Under the pieces are notes generated by a model, which did no database searches, was not told the origin of the DNA, and was given only the letters and a program-made list of their open reading frames with translations. Positions 1 to 10,868 of a stretch of 64,000 bases of DNA are shown here, in pieces. The stretch comes from Metellina segmentata (lineage: Eukaryota > Arthropoda > Arachnida > Araneae > Tetragnathidae): NCBI GenBank assembly GCA_947359465.1, contig OX375872.1:7200137-7264136 (forward strand), in the 5' to 3' direction. Each line of letters starts with the position of its first letter. The stretch's first letter is position 1. The translations under genes and the position numbers were made by a program.

Positions 1-1190
1 TCATTTTTTAAAGTGTGATAATTGTTTAGTAAAGCATTTGTTGCAGGTCTTAAAATTAGTTTCAGTACATGGTCTGTTGCATGCCCATTAGAACAACTCT
101 CATCGTTAAGAAAAAATTCCTGCCTATTAATCAAATCAAAACTAATAGTGATTACAAGTTCCCTTTGATTATTCTGTTTCAAAAACAAATGTTCATTCTT
201 TTGGTTAACTAGCTTTTGCACAACTATGTAATTATATGTAACAGCAGTAACAACATCTGGAGATGGACATAGCAAACCACCTCTGTCTAAATTCCGAATA
301 AGAATGTAGTCCGAAATTAAATTTAAAGTTTTATCTAGAACTAAAAATTTTGAGCAAGCATCACAGTTGAGTTTAGAAATTGCTGAACGAGCACAATAAC
401 CTGATAAATACGTTAAAACTGGCAGTAGAGGTTTTAAATCAAAATCCGTTTCAGAAATATCTAATACAAATTGGGAATATCCAACATTTCCCTTAATTTC
501 TGAGCAGTTATTTTCAGGGTCAGTGTTTTTAATTTCTACTTCACCATACATGTTGGAATTTAAAACAAGTGGAAGAAAATTTTGCATCCTTAATTTGGCC
601 TCAGATTTATAAATTTGTGAAACTGATATTAGATATTGTGAATCCGCAAGTGTTCTATATTTTCCAAAGCGATCTTCAAGGGAGTCGGTTTGAATTTTAC
701 CAGGTAAAAAATATGTAAAATTCAACTCCTTAATGCAATACTTAGACATCTCAAGAAGAGCATATGTTGTATGCGAGATGGCTAAATGTGTTTCTTTTGT
801 TAGTTTACCTGTGGAGCATTTTTTGTCTTTCCATGCATCTAACCAGGAAAAAAAATCATTCAGATATTCTATTTTTACATCATTTGTGGACAGAGTTATT
901 GGTTCTTGAAAGGGATCCTGTAGACGCTGTCCTTTGAGTGGAGTCTTAACATTTACAATTTTCCACCATTTGCAAATCAAAGTAATAAAATCGGCTGTTG
1001 GTTTGTAACTTATTAAGGTTATGTTCCTGTCCTAGAGTTGCAAAAGAGCTTGAACAACAAAGTCATTAAATATTTGAAGGACTAGCTTCACATTTTGCCT
1101 CTCTAGATTACTAGGAGTCAATGATTTAAGTGTCAACCCATAAGAAAATTTTACTAAACTATTGTTTTCAACATCGTGTAAAGCTTTTAG
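1..1190 (-). pseudogene. THAP/P-like transposase, C-terminal block
   Basis: From LKALHDVENNSLVKFSYGLTL the frame is open to the left edge apart from one TAG (1032-1034). It includes NLERQNVKLVLQIFND, ICKWWKIVNVKTP, THLAISHTTYALLEMSKYC and the hallmark LEDRFGKYRTL with the last catalytic acidic residue, followed by a Cys-rich stretch near 300-400. These are standard blocks of THAP9/P-type transposases. The single stop and the good preservation of the rest suggest modest age. Confidence 0.8.
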
Positions 1191-1903
1191 TGTACCTTGT
1201 TGCGGATGCATTTTAGGATATGCACAGAATCAAATATATAAAATAAAGGACTAGTAGCATCAGAAGGGAGTGGATACACAATGCTTACTTTTGGAAGAGT
1301 GTGGAATAAAGACATAGATTTACTATTGAGAGCATTGTTGTCAGATACAACACCTATGACTTTAAATACTATATCATGGAGCTTAACAAGAATTTTTTTT
1401 ATAATTCCATTTAAAATGTTTACATTTATGTTTTTTACAGGTACAATATGTACAACAGATTTAAATGAAGAAAGAAGGCTCTGTATCATAAAAACCTGAG
1501 CAGACGTTGCAGCATTTTCAGAATTAAATGCCATTCCTAATATATTTCCACCTTTGTAGTCAAGATAAGGTTTAATATGTATTTCGTCAATTATCAAAAC
1601 AACTATTTTGTCACAAGACTCTAATGAGTTAATTTGTCTTGATATGAACATCAAAAAATTCTCATCAGATTGTTCTAGTTGGGGGTTAGTATTCAGTGAT
1701 GCACAAATCTTCTTCAAAGTCCTTGGGTGTGGAATTATAACATAACCAGAATTTCTTAAAAAGTTATAGGCATGAGGAGATATTGAATGTAAAATACAAT
1801 AAAATATAAGCATTTCAGGAGAGTATCTTAATAAAAATTTACTGCATAGAATGGAATTAGTTTGTTCCATTGGGAATTGGATAGAATTTTTTTTTATCAT
1901 CAT
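1187..1903 (-). pseudogene. THAP/P-like transposase, catalytic RNase H-like block
   Basis: This 238-codon open segment starts in the helical stretch SPHAYNFLRNSGYVIIPHPRTL. It contains VVLIIDEIHIKPYLDYKGG, with the first catalytic Asp in IIDE, and VIGVVSDNNALNS, with the second in VSDN. It ends with DSVHILKCIRN, the conserved segment just before the GTP-binding insertion of P-type transposases. The frame then breaks: the residues that normally follow KCIRN are missing and the next conserved segment (LKALHDVENN) is in another frame. This looks like a deletion of several tens of codons near 1190-1200. Confidence 0.8.
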
Positions 1904-2225
1904 TTACATTTACCATTAAAGTATTCAATAGTTTCACAATATATATAACAATTGATGGTAACATTTCTGTTGCATTTGAATCAACTTTATCAGATAAAAT
2001 ATTTAAAATTTCCAATATTACATTTATATCATTTACAGTTTGAGGGAAATTGAACTTACCCAAATTATTTAATAGTATGTCTCCCAAAAAAACAGAAATT
2101 TTTAAACTTTCATTTATGATGACAGAAGATTTGATAATGGGTACATCTGTTGTTTCCATAAGAAGAAACAGTATTTTATCAGTTCTACAGACAATGCTCC
2201 AACTCGCAGGAACATTTACAACGTT
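1857..2225 (-). pseudogene. THAP transposase, domain after the zinc finger
   Basis: The open frame begins VVNVPASWSIVCRT, continues METTDVPIIKSSVIIN and ends where the next block takes over in another frame. The pattern (a Trp-containing segment, a stretch of short beta-type hydrophobics, then a helical Leu/Ile-rich stretch) is that of the domain following the THAP finger in this transposase group. Similarity is moderate. The assignment rests mainly on its position between the zinc finger and the catalytic block. Confidence 0.55.
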
Positions 2226-2347
2226 TAAACTTCATCAACTTTAAGCCTAGATCGCTGTAAAGAAACAGAAATATGCTTTCCAGTCTTAGGATCATAGGCT
2301 CTAGTGCATCTTTCAATTGACTCCTTAGGGAAATGTAGCTCACATAC
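2225..2347 (-). pseudogene. THAP zinc finger, exon 2
   Basis: The frame reads VCELHFPKESIERCTRAYD and continues to LQRSRLKVDEV. This carries the last C and H zinc ligands and the conserved downstream basic stretch, before an in-frame stop near 2242. In relatives the segment continues with an AVPTIFP-like stretch. Here that is lost and the frame shifts to the next domain, so bases were deleted or changed at this point. Confidence 0.75.
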
Positions 2348-2850
2348 CTACATGAAGAAATATTTTATTTAAAACATGTTCAAGAAAATGCAAACAGCTT
2401 ATTGCATTTTTGAAGAAATTTTAGTAATTCAAATGTATTTATATATACCTGTTTAAAAGTTTTTAACATACTTTTTAGAGAAAAATTAATTTAATACTTG
2501 AATAGATATAAACATTTTCTAATCACACATTCTTAAAAAAACGTTAAAATTACAAATAAATGCTGTTTGTTTTAATTATGCAGCCGAGAACATATTTTGA
2601 AAACAAAGTAAAGCCAATTACTTAATTGCACATCAAGCTTTTTTTTCTAAATAAAATATTAAATATTCAAAAAGAACGATTATTACAAATGTAAAACAAA
2701 AAGCAGTGTAAATCTTAAGAAAATGGTTCTAGCAAATGTTCTTAGCAAAACAAAAACATTCTAATTTTTGTTCTAAATATTCGTCTATGAAGTGGCGATG
2801 GTACTGTGTTTTTAAGTCTAAATAATATTTTGAACAAATGAATTACATAC
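2348..2850 (-). other. Intron inside the THAP domain (about 503 bp)
   Basis: The donor GTATGT lies directly after the codons for TKYSK. The acceptor ...CATGTAG lies directly before GTA TGT GAG, which encodes VCELHF. Joining the two restores the normal order of THAP residues, from the basic region to the C..HF zinc ligands. The body is AT-rich with no other recognisable content. The splice sites are seen in the sequence; splicing itself is inferred. Confidence 0.75.
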
Positions 2851-2993
2851 CTTAGAATATTTTGTAGGCACGAAATCCTTTCTGCAAATTGCGCGAATCT
2901 CAATACTTGTTCATTCGGGAAAGAGAACACTTGGACTTTGGGGCTATTTGGATAGTTGCCCCTGCATTCTGGCACGCAACATGTGAACACCAT
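2851..2993 (-). pseudogene. THAP zinc finger, exon 1
   Basis: Translation starts at the ATG at 2993-2991 (MVFTCCVPECRGNYPN...). It gives the first zinc ligands of a C2CH THAP finger (CVPEC) and the usual VFSFPNE stretch. After that the frame must change: the next frame reads RAICRKDFVPTKYSK, which is the standard THAP continuation, so a small deletion has removed the expected Trp-containing segment. The exon ends in AAG followed by GTATGT, a good 5' splice site at 2850/2851. Role in the family: sequence-specific DNA binding of the transposase to its own terminal repeats. Confidence 0.8.
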
Positions 2994-3000
2994 CACTTTT

Positions 3001-3468
3001 TAGAACGAATTTAAAATAATGAATGCATACGTTGAGCCAAACCCTTTTTGCGTGGTAACGAAGTAACGGTCTACAGAGGAATAATGGCGGGCGGAAGCTT
3101 CTGTCTTCGGCACTTCCTTCCCTACTTGGCGTGACTTCACAGACAAGTTTCGGTTCAGAAACAGGGCCTTGTTCGTCTAGGTGGTGTTGATTTATCTCGC
3201 CAGAAATGTTACCATGGAAACCGGTTTCAACCGAACTAGAATTCCGTTTCGGATATATTCATTCGCTTAGGTCAAAAAAATAAATGCTTTTTACAAATAA
3301 ATAACCGATTATAAAGGATCAAAAATCACTCCTTCATTGTAGGACAATTTTAACACGTTTATATGCATTTTCTTTATTTTAAATTCCAAATCAAGTTGGA
3401 ACTATTTTTCATGCGGATGAACATCCTTTCTGCCTTTCCCAATGCTGATAAGTTAAGGTGAAACAGAG
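3001..3468. other. Upstream flank of the THAP element, nothing recognised
   Basis: This stretch is GC-richer near 3050-3200 than its surroundings and is followed by AT-rich sequence. It may hold the 5' end and terminal repeat of the THAP transposon, but the partner repeat would lie left of the window, so the boundary cannot be set. Confidence 0.4.
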
Positions 3469-3768
3469 TATAGTTATTTTTTCTATCTCCTAGACCGTTA
3501 AAGATAGAGTAAATTCTTAACTGGAGTCACTCAGTTCTCTTTTCTATCTCTAGACCGTTAATGATAGAGTAAAAATTTCAACGGATTTGAAATCTGCGAA
3601 AAATTTCACATTAGATCGATACCTAAAAATGTGATTTTCTTTAAATAAATAAAATTTTTAAATTGAATATATCTTCAACAGATATGAAATCTGCGGAAAG
3701 TTTTACACCAGATTAATACCTTACACCATGGGGCATGGGCAATGCCGGGCTAGCTACGCAGTGGCTAG
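3469..3768 (+). mobile_element. Helitron family A, 3' fragment
   Basis: The fragment ends with the family's 3' terminus: a GC-rich block (GGGCAATGCCGGGC), a short hairpin TAGCTACGCAGTGGCTA, and the end CTAG followed by T. This is the CTRR|T end expected of Helitrons. Inside it are two copies of the family's internal block (CTAGACCGTTAAAGATAGAG and the ATTTGAAATCTGCGG module), so a part is duplicated. The 5' end (TC...) is missing. Confidence 0.75.
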
Positions 3769-4189
3769 TTTGTCATAAAAAGAAATTGTAGATCTATCGT
3801 GACTTTAAAAGGCCTTTTTAATCTTGAGTTCTAACACTGAAAACAATCCAACCCGTCAAAATAATGTATTTCAGATGTTTTCAATTACAGAAACTATCAA
3901 CGTGCTTTTTGTCGAGATAAAACAATTGAAGGGTAATATGACATTCGTTTATATTTTGGGATTATTGCAGTCTTGTAGTTGCCTCAGGGTAAAGTATTGA
4001 CAACTAGAGCGAGAAACCCTATGCAGATACACCACCAATCCCTAACTCCTTCCCAACTCGTCTAGTAAATATTCTACTAATGACTGAGGATCTCGAAAAT
4101 GTCCCCTTCTTCCACTTAGTCCTTCAATTATATATGCCAATTTATATTCCACTCTAATTTTGAAATTCTGTATGCAGGACATCGGGCTT
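3769..4189. other. No feature recognised
   Basis: AT-rich sequence between the Helitron end and the pogo-like element. No terminal repeat, reading frame or tandem repeat was recognised. Confidence 0.5.
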
Positions 4190-5224
4190 AGGGTAAGGCG
4201 GGGTACAAAATTTGTATGTTCACTTTCAATCCCTGTTTTCAAACTCTTGATAAAAGAATTAAACATTGTTCACCCTACTAAACTAACTTGTCACTATTCT
4301 GCTTTGATATTTAATTAGTACGAAGATTCCAGAAAAGAAATTTAATACAGTACTCGGCTGTTTTACCCCTGAAAGTAGGGGTAATTGTAAACAACGATTT
4401 TCCTCGTGATATTGAATATTGAACAAGTGACAGCATGAGCAGTAGTTATGGCAGTAGAAGGAACTCCAATGGTATTTTTATCCTTCTAATACCATGTTTA
4501 CAATTACCCTTTTTTGATCTTTACATTTACCAAATACTCCCACTTCTCCCCCCCCCAAAAAAAAAAAATCGTGAGACTTGAAAGTTGCATTGATCATGAG
4601 GTGAACTTGCAGGAATACATAAGAATAAATCATTCACACATTTACTGAACAAAGAATGCGTTTAGTGTAACGAACAGAAAATTAAAACTTAAAATTGAAA
4701 AATACAATCTTAGGTTCAAAAAACAAACACACATTACATTTCTTACACATTAACAGTGCCCTCAAATTGAAAATTTCTTTACTGTCTTCTTTGCTACAAG
4801 TTGGAGTAGGTAAAATTGCTTTTACATGGTCTTTGGTACCACAGAATTAATCTTTTTGAACCATAGCGAATTTAGTATATGCATTATATCGATGCATTTG
4901 AGTCGGATGGTCTCAAACTCCTCTTCCGAAACGATATACATACGAAAAATTTATTTATTTCTCTTTTCCCCTCAACATCTACAAGCAGAAACATAGTTGT
5001 TTCAACGTCTTCCATGAATGGATCCAAACTATATAACTTCCCCTATAAGGGTCATTCTTGTGAAATAGGGAAAATTGGCTTCTTAAAATTTTTTCAATCG
5101 AAGGTTTTTTAAATTTTATTTTTTTGGTCTAATAATTTTCTATCATGTTCATTAAGTAAATTAAAAATATCAGCAATCTAAATTATTAACATTTTGTTAA
5201 GGAAAAAAATATTTCAAAATATTG

Positions 5225-6875
5225 GAAGGCAGGACAATGATGAAAATAGAAAAAAATATATAAATTTCTTGTTGAACATTTCATATGACCATGTATATTT
5301 AATTCAGCTGATTAAGTACATAAAAAAAATTACTAGGAACATGACACTTCAGGAAATTATGGATTCCCGAATATTTAAGTATTATTAGAAAGTAGGAACA
5401 CATTGTGGATAGCTATTACTGCAACTTTTATGCTTTTTTAAACAGATTACGTGTTTTGCTGTGTGGTGTTAAATTACTGCAATCAATTCTCAGCTATTTT
5501 TGATCTGTAGTATTTCTTTTTGTATTTTCCATTTGCCTTGTATATTTTTAAAATTTTTCTTCCAGTTTCTTTGTACGAATGTAGGTCTCTGCTCTATGTC
5601 TTCTAACTTTTTTCATTAACTTTTTTTCTTAACATTATCATCTCTTGTTGTGTCTGGGTTTGAAGAACCTGAAAGTTGAATATCTATACCACTTTCACTT
5701 GGTTTGGGTAGCCAATTCTATCGGATGACAATTTCTTGTTCAAGCGATAGAGTTTTGAATTTTCTTTCCTATTTTTATAATTCCCCTTTTCTGCCTCGAA
5801 CTCATTTTAGCTATAGGCTTTACCACTCCTTTCTATTTTTGGTTAACGTATATTTCACATGCCTCTTCAATTTATCTTGTATCAAACGTTATGGAATTTT
5901 TTTTTAATATGCTCCTGACGACGTTTCTCAGCTAACCTTTTCTTTAACAACCTTTCCTCATATGTTTGTTTCTTTTTACCACTCATATCTGTCCATATAT
6001 TGTTTACAACCTATAAAAAAGAGCACGTGATAAAGGATATTTAGTAATATCTAGACATTTTTAGGTGCAATGACAAAAACATTATGTTTTAAATAAAAGA
6101 AACAAATAAGTTTCAAAATTTCAAGCCCATTATAAGGTATTTTACTATTAAAAAAATTACAATGGATAATAAATAATCAAAAGTTAATAGTTAAAAGTAA
6201 AGAATAAATTTGTCTTCAGTTAATAATTTAAATATTTATAAAATACTGAACATAAAACATAATTTTCCTGTATTGACATCATTGACTTGGTATGTTAAAG
6301 GCAGGACAATGATGGCCAGGATAATGATGAAATAGGCTTGTTCAGGGCTTAATGGATGAACCCTTAAAAATTTCAGTTTGAATTTCACACACATTTAAGA
6401 AATATCTTTTATACACTTGATAATGAAAAAAAATTAAAAATTTACTACAAACATTTAATTTTTATCAAAGCCAGGAAAATGATCTTCAGTATACATAAAC
6501 CTTAAACTCTGAACTTGTATGTGCTGACCAAAAAAAAAGTTGATAACTTTTCAAAATGGCAGTTATTTATTTAAATAACCTCAACCCCAGATTACTTGAA
6601 AAGTATTCTTTTAACTCAGTGCTGTCATCTATTAATTGCCCACATAATGATATCTGAGATGCCAGGAAAATGATGATATTACTTGGGACAATAGTTATTG
6701 AAGTTACTTTTGGAAATTTTTGCAATATTATTTCCATTATTGAAACTAATAACCTTTCAAATGTATAAAGAAGCAGAATAAATTATTTACAAGAATATAT
6801 AAATAAATATTAAAACCCTAATGAATGAAGAAATTGTAAAATTTCACTCAGGGACATGCCAGGACAATTATATTT
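5225..6875 (+). repeat. Dispersed short direct repeats (GCCAGGACAATGATG-like) inside the Sola-like element
   Basis: Six copies of a roughly 15-bp motif were found near 5228, 6300, 6315, 6468, 6661 and 6858, all in the same orientation, with core CAGGAMAATGAT. Spacing varies from 15 bp to several hundred bp, so this is not a satellite. They could be internal protein-binding repeats of the transposon. Confidence 0.6.
5530..5986 (-). pseudogene. Remnant of a Sola-like transposase N-terminal region
   Basis: Read leftwards from the ATG at 5986-5984, the frame gives MSGKKKQTYEERLLKKRLAE and then RRQEHIK. This is a basic start like those of proteins carried by Sola-type transposons (K-x-TYEERL..KR.AEKRR). 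After frame changes, further segments of the same type follow: DKLKRHVKYTLTKNRKEW, a YRLNKKLS stretch and, further on, RRHRAETYIRTKKLEEKF. At least three frame changes and stops break it. The catalytic part is not seen. Recognition is by the general pattern of basic, coiled-coil segments, so confidence is moderate. Confidence 0.5.
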
Positions 6876-7858
6876 GATATTTTAAAGTTTTAAAAATATA
6901 TAAAATAAAAAAAATATGTCATTAATTTTCTAATTCTGTAGATTATAAAAGTGATCCTAAACTATTCTTGAAAGTTGACAAAATCTTCAGAGTGATAGAA
7001 TTCTATAAATTTTGAAGGGACATGAATTTTGCCTATTTTGCAAGAATGACCCATAAGCTAGTCTTCTAAATTTTGCTTGAATGTTTGGAGAACTTCAAAC
7101 TCTTCACCGTCAATATTAGTCAATTCTTTCAGTAATTCCACATCCTCACAGTCCTCGAGTTCTGCTGTCCTTTCCATTTCCTTCTTTCTTGGTTTCTTGC
7201 TTACCCCCCACCCCCTTCTGGGTCATTCACTATCTTCTCACCAGGTTTCCTTTGTTATTTTTCTCTTCTACCTCTATCAAGCGCGACAGTACTTGATCAG
7301 TTGTAAAAACTTCACCATGTGTGAAATTTTAGTAATTCAGTCTTAATGCTCCCCAAGAACACGAAAAATGCAATAAAACGCAATTCAAACGTACTAAATA
7401 CAATTAAATATAAAATTACACGGGACAACATATTGGTTTTCCATCCAAATTGAACGAAGCTATCGGCAATGTTATGTTTACAACTACCCTGTCCCTTGAA
7501 AAATATGGGGTAATCGTAAACATTCAACTGTAGGTGCATTACAGTTCCCAGAAGCTAAAGTCAATGATTTTCTATTCGAAGGAAACATAACTGACCGTTG
7601 TAAAGAATTGGAACAACATACCTTTCAATATATTATGGAGGGCAGCAGAAAAGGCAGCACACAAAAACTTTAAAACCCAAACTTTTCAACCATAAATTTT
7701 TCAACTAAACATATTGCTATCAGCTGTGGTTCAAAGAAATACGTGATCACCATATTGCATCCTCGGGTTGCCAGCTTTCATATTTCAAAACTTTTTAATT
7801 TCTCGGAATCCTTCGTGTGCGCTTGTAAAGCTTTTTTACAATTACCCCGCCTGACCCT

Positions 7859-7889
7859 ATGTAAAGTCTATTTTATCTTACATGCCAAA
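7859..7889. other. Junction of the pogo-like element with Helitron-derived sequence
   Basis: The right terminal repeat of the pogo-like element is followed directly by sequence recalling Helitron A internal modules (the CATTGGATAACAGC block seen in several other copies). Confidence 0.4.
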
Positions 7890-8646
7890 TGGGAAATTGT
7901 AGCCCATTGGATAACAGCTATAACGTAGTTGCCTGTGGTACTACGGGTAACGCTCATTGTCAAATGCGGCCAAATTCGAATTACGAAGAGATCCAATCAG
8001 CGTGACGTCACAATCTCTTGCAAAAATATAAATATTTAATTGAAAAATTATTTATTAAAAGAAAGGCTAGCCCGGCATTGCCTGTCCCCGTGGTGTTGGT
8101 TTGTGATGTTTGCTTTTTATCTTGTGTAAAATTTTCTAAGTTCAAATCTTGAAATTTTCAATCTGTCTTTAACGATTCCGATTTTACGAAAAAAGAACTT
8201 AACATTCCCAGTCAAAATGTTTTTACTTCTTTGCTCTCCTTCGCTAAAATGAAAATCTGTTTTTATTTTTGTTTTAACGCGAAGGGCAGAAAATGCAATC
8301 TGTTTCCTTTACTGGAATCCGTTTCGCAGGAAATCAAAATGAATGATTCTCAAAACAAACGAAATTCATTCAATGGAGAAATTCTCTCACCGGAGATGAA
8401 AAGGCGAAAAGTTTAAATTTTAATTTTTCTTCATCCTCGGAATTACCGCAAAAAAATGAGAATGGCGAAAAAAACTATTAAATTCATTTTAAAATGTTCT
8501 ATATTGAATTTTAAAATTCGCCTCTACCCTATATTTCAAAAAATTCACACTACCTGTGTGCCAAATCCCATTACTGTAAGCGTCATAGATTGGTCAGAAG
8601 TTTGCGTTCAAGAAAAAACAAACAGACCCTTTTATAATAGTAGAGA
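7890..8646 (-). mobile_element. Helitron family A, minus orientation
   Basis: The 5' end is clear. On the minus strand it reads TCTCTACTATTATAAAAG from 8646, with T at 8647 completing the A|T target. The 3' side shows the GC block (GGCTAGCCCGGCATTGCC near 8065), but the terminal hairpin has been replaced by other Helitron-derived sequence (7890-8064), so the left limit is uncertain. Internal modules (AAATTTTAAAATTCG, TGTGCCAAATCCCATTA) match the other copies. Confidence 0.75.
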
Positions 8647-10119
8647 TTAATGTGCGTTAGTCGAGATAAAAGAATTATGTATGCCAATTTCTGTTCCATC
8701 GACCATTCTAATTTTGAAATTCTCTGCAGGTTAGCGAAATCCGTAGTATAATGTCTATATCTTCCATTTTAATAGCTCTTTAAACGACCAATTTTATCTC
8801 ATCTTTACGGGCGTCCCTTATTCTTTTCTCATGGTTCTCTGCTCAACAGTGTTCGGAGGATGCCCATCTTTTCACAGTTGTATGGTATGTTTTCATGAGT
8901 GTGCCAACTATCATTTGTTCAAAATTTCTATGCATTGTCCTCGACGTTAACTAACCACCAGTCCGATGGGTCCACTGGATTATATGTAGGCTAGTTAGAA
9001 ATTCTACAGTTAAGTCATCAAAGTTTTTTCATTTGTGCCTTTAATGTGTACGCGTATACACTAAATTTTTTCAATTTTTTCACAATTTAAAAAAATCCAG
9101 TTTTTTTACTATAGATCTCTGTTTTGTGCGAAAGATAATTTCCGTTTGAAAAAAAAATCACATTTAACTTATCATTAGTTGTCGGATTTAGATATTGATT
9201 TTTAGCGTGTTTTTATCTTCGAAGTTGTTCAGATAGACAGTTCCTGTTGGAAATGATTCTAATATTCTTCATGTTTTTATCCTCCATCAAGTAAGAGGTA
9301 GTAAGGTTTTTTTGCATTTCACCAAAAAAAGTATAAACAATCAAGATTTTTCAGGAATTTTAACATATTTAAAAATTAGCTAAAAATTCATTTCTTAACT
9401 GATAGCTCTGATCGAGTCAAAACATCCACTGTATCATTAATATTATAATGATATCAAACTATTTATAACAGATTAATTTATTGTTGAGTTATCACTGAAC
9501 AAAGCACATTGGGAAAACTTTAGGAATTGAGTTTAAAGTTTTGGAAACATGTTTGTGCATTGTGACGGTACTCAACGAAAACCCTTGTAACCAAAAATGT
9601 GTTTAGAATATTTACAAGATCTTGGTATCGTTCTTTAGCTAAGGAGTTGTAAAATATTTTGAAACAAAAAAAATTGATATTTAGGTCGATTTTTGTGATT
9701 TCTTGTGTATACCTGCACCTTAAAAATGAAAAATAGCTTTTAGCCTCAAAGTTACTTTTTAGTTTCATTATATAGTTTGTGACCACAGTTTTGCTTGAAG
9801 AGTAAGAATCCAAAGAATTTTATCCGCAAGAGGCTACGCAATACTTGTATACTGTCACTAAAATTATTAACTGCAGCTCACGTGTCATAAGTGTTGAGCC
9901 GTCATATGTTGTCTACTATTAAATGAAATACAGTCAGGAGTGTCAACAGTATTACATTAAAATAAGTTATTGCGGGCAAAGGTCAGGAAAAAGGAAACTC
10001 GGCAATGAATCCTTCCTTGGAGAGTAACATCGTGGACCGAGTGGTGTGCCATAAACACGACTGCAAAGCCAAAATTAAATTACAATTAAACTAAAGTTTA
10101 TTTCAAAGCACAGTAATTT
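8647..10119. other. No feature recognised
   Basis: AT-rich sequence without recognisable coding similarity, terminal repeats or tandem arrays. Short open frames here look like chance. Confidence 0.5.
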
Positions 10120-10275
10120 ACATTATTACAGTATTAATGAATTAATCCAGAATTTGAGTCCCTTGGTTGTGGGTCTGACTGGTTTAAAATTACAAGGCTT
10201 TGTCCTCGGACATTTCATTTCAGGATTGATCTCGCCAATAGCCCGTTATGTTACTCCAGTGCAACGATAATTAAC
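10120..10275 (+). repeat. SINE 3' tail (tRNA-derived family)
   Basis: It shares the tail of the SINE family best seen at 37160-37490: TTTAAAATTACAAGGC, CTCGG..., GATTGATCTCGCCAATAGCC and TGTTACTCCAGTGCAACG. The tRNA-like head is missing. Confidence 0.65.
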
Positions 10276-10384
10276 CATCCCCCTGGAGAAATAGAATCTA
10301 CTCAAAAACGACCGTCTCGAAGGAACAACAAAAACCACGTCTACTCAGTTTCTCCTCTGCAAAACTTCTTGTTCCCCTGCCTAG

Positions 10385-10565
10385 ATCAATTAGAGACAGT
10401 TCAATCGAGGGCCACTGGGGCGTCGTGCACCCCTTGATGACTATATGGAGTGTAATTTTGTTTTTCATCTGCTACTGATTATTATTACTCGTATTTCGTC
10501 CTGTGTTTGGCTCAGCGCCGTAAAACCCAAACCAACTGACGCAAAACGGTTGGTTTTATGTCTTA
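10385..10565 (+). pseudogene. LINE 3' tail
   Basis: A 3'-untranslated tail of a Jockey/I-type LINE, with GGCTCAGCGCCGTAAAACCC followed by AAACCAACTGACGCAAAAC. The same kind of tail (GGCGCAGCTTG...CCATAGAACCCAAACC) ends the LINE at 14.8-17.7 kb, and a related piece occurs near 38490. The 5' part is absent. Confidence 0.55.
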
Positions 10566-10868
10566 CTAGCCACTGCGTGGCCAGCACGGCGTTGCACACG
10601 ACATTTCTTTTCGTGGGGTCAGGTGTGCCCACTGCTCGCTAACCCCCGGTGATTGCTACGAATTCCAATAGGCTACAAATTTCCATTTGGTTTGCGAAGT
10701 AAACCATCACCACGTGCAACGCCATGATGGCTGTTATCCAATGGGCTAGGAATTCCCATGTGGTTTGCGAATTCGTAGCAATCACTGAGGGTTAGCGAGC
10801 AATGGTCACACCTGACCACACGAAATAAACTGTCACGGGCAAAGCCGTGCTGGCCACCCAGTGGCTAG
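10566..10868. mobile_element. Palindromic Helitron A: two 3' ends facing outward
   Basis: On the plus strand the left edge reads A|CTAGCCACTGCGTGG. The right edge reads CCACCCAGTGGCTAG|T. Both are complete Helitron 3' termini, in opposite orientation, with no 5' TC end between them. The outer arms match each other, inverted, for about 110 bp, including the GCACGGC block and the CTCGCTAACC...TGATTGCTACGAATTC module. The centre is asymmetric. The unit is 303 bp. Confidence 0.8.

Larger units (their letters stand above)
1..2993 (-). pseudogene. THAP-domain / P-element-like transposase gene, broken, runs off the left edge
   Basis: This is a cut-and-paste DNA transposase gene of the P-element/THAP9 group, read leftwards. 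In order it shows a THAP zinc finger split by an intron (2993 to about 2242), a post-THAP domain (about 2225 to 1857), the RNase H-like catalytic block (1903 to 1187) and the C-terminal block (1190 to 1). The last contains the family signature LEDRFGKYR and a cysteine-rich stretch, YCARSAISKLNCDAC. It is not functional as it stands: bases are missing in exon 1, the frame changes after the THAP domain, near 1857-1903 and near 1190, and TAG lies at 1032-1034. The end of the gene and the left terminal repeat are outside the window. Family assignment is from motif recognition. The species' own THAP genes cannot be excluded as relatives, but the decay argues for a transposon. Confidence 0.85.
5049..7052 (-). 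mobile_element. Sola-like DNA transposon inserted in the pogo-like element
   Basis: The inverted ends GGGTCATTCTTG / CAAGAATGACCC continue as similar sequence for about 27 bp. The flanks carry a 4-bp duplication, ATAA (5045-5048 and 7053-7056). The empty site is visible in copy 2 of the host element, which reads CTAGCTTATAGGGG in reverse orientation there. A 4-bp TSD and GGG ends fit Sola-type elements, and a degenerate gene inside agrees. The interior also carries repeats of a CCAGGAMAATGAT-like motif (listed separately). Confidence 0.7.
4190..7858 (-). mobile_element. pogo/Tigger-like element, copy 1 (interrupted)
   Basis: The termini are inverted: GGGTAAGGCGGGG near 4191 and ...CCCCGCCTGACCC at about 7842-7856. 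The same termini bound two other copies in the window. Removing the 2.0 kb insertion (5049-7052) leaves about 1.67 kb, the size of copy 2. Read leftwards, the body encodes a Lys/Glu-rich stretch, then a C-terminal transposase tail with a VKAILPTPTCSKED segment near 4750-4850. This resembles the C-terminal domain of pogo/Tigger (DDE_1/jerky-type) transposases. No DNA-binding or catalytic region remains, so it is a non-autonomous deletion derivative. Superfamily placement is tentative. Confidence 0.6.

Noticed and set aside
1281..1499. Open frame on the plus strand
   Set aside because: It lies opposite the well supported transposase catalytic block and has no motif.
7077..7346. Ser-rich open frame on the plus strand (also 47479-47751 minus and 52485-52730 plus)
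   Set aside because: It is the complement of the Lys/Glu-rich tail of the pogo-like transposase. The Ser richness comes from reading AAG/GAA codons backwards.
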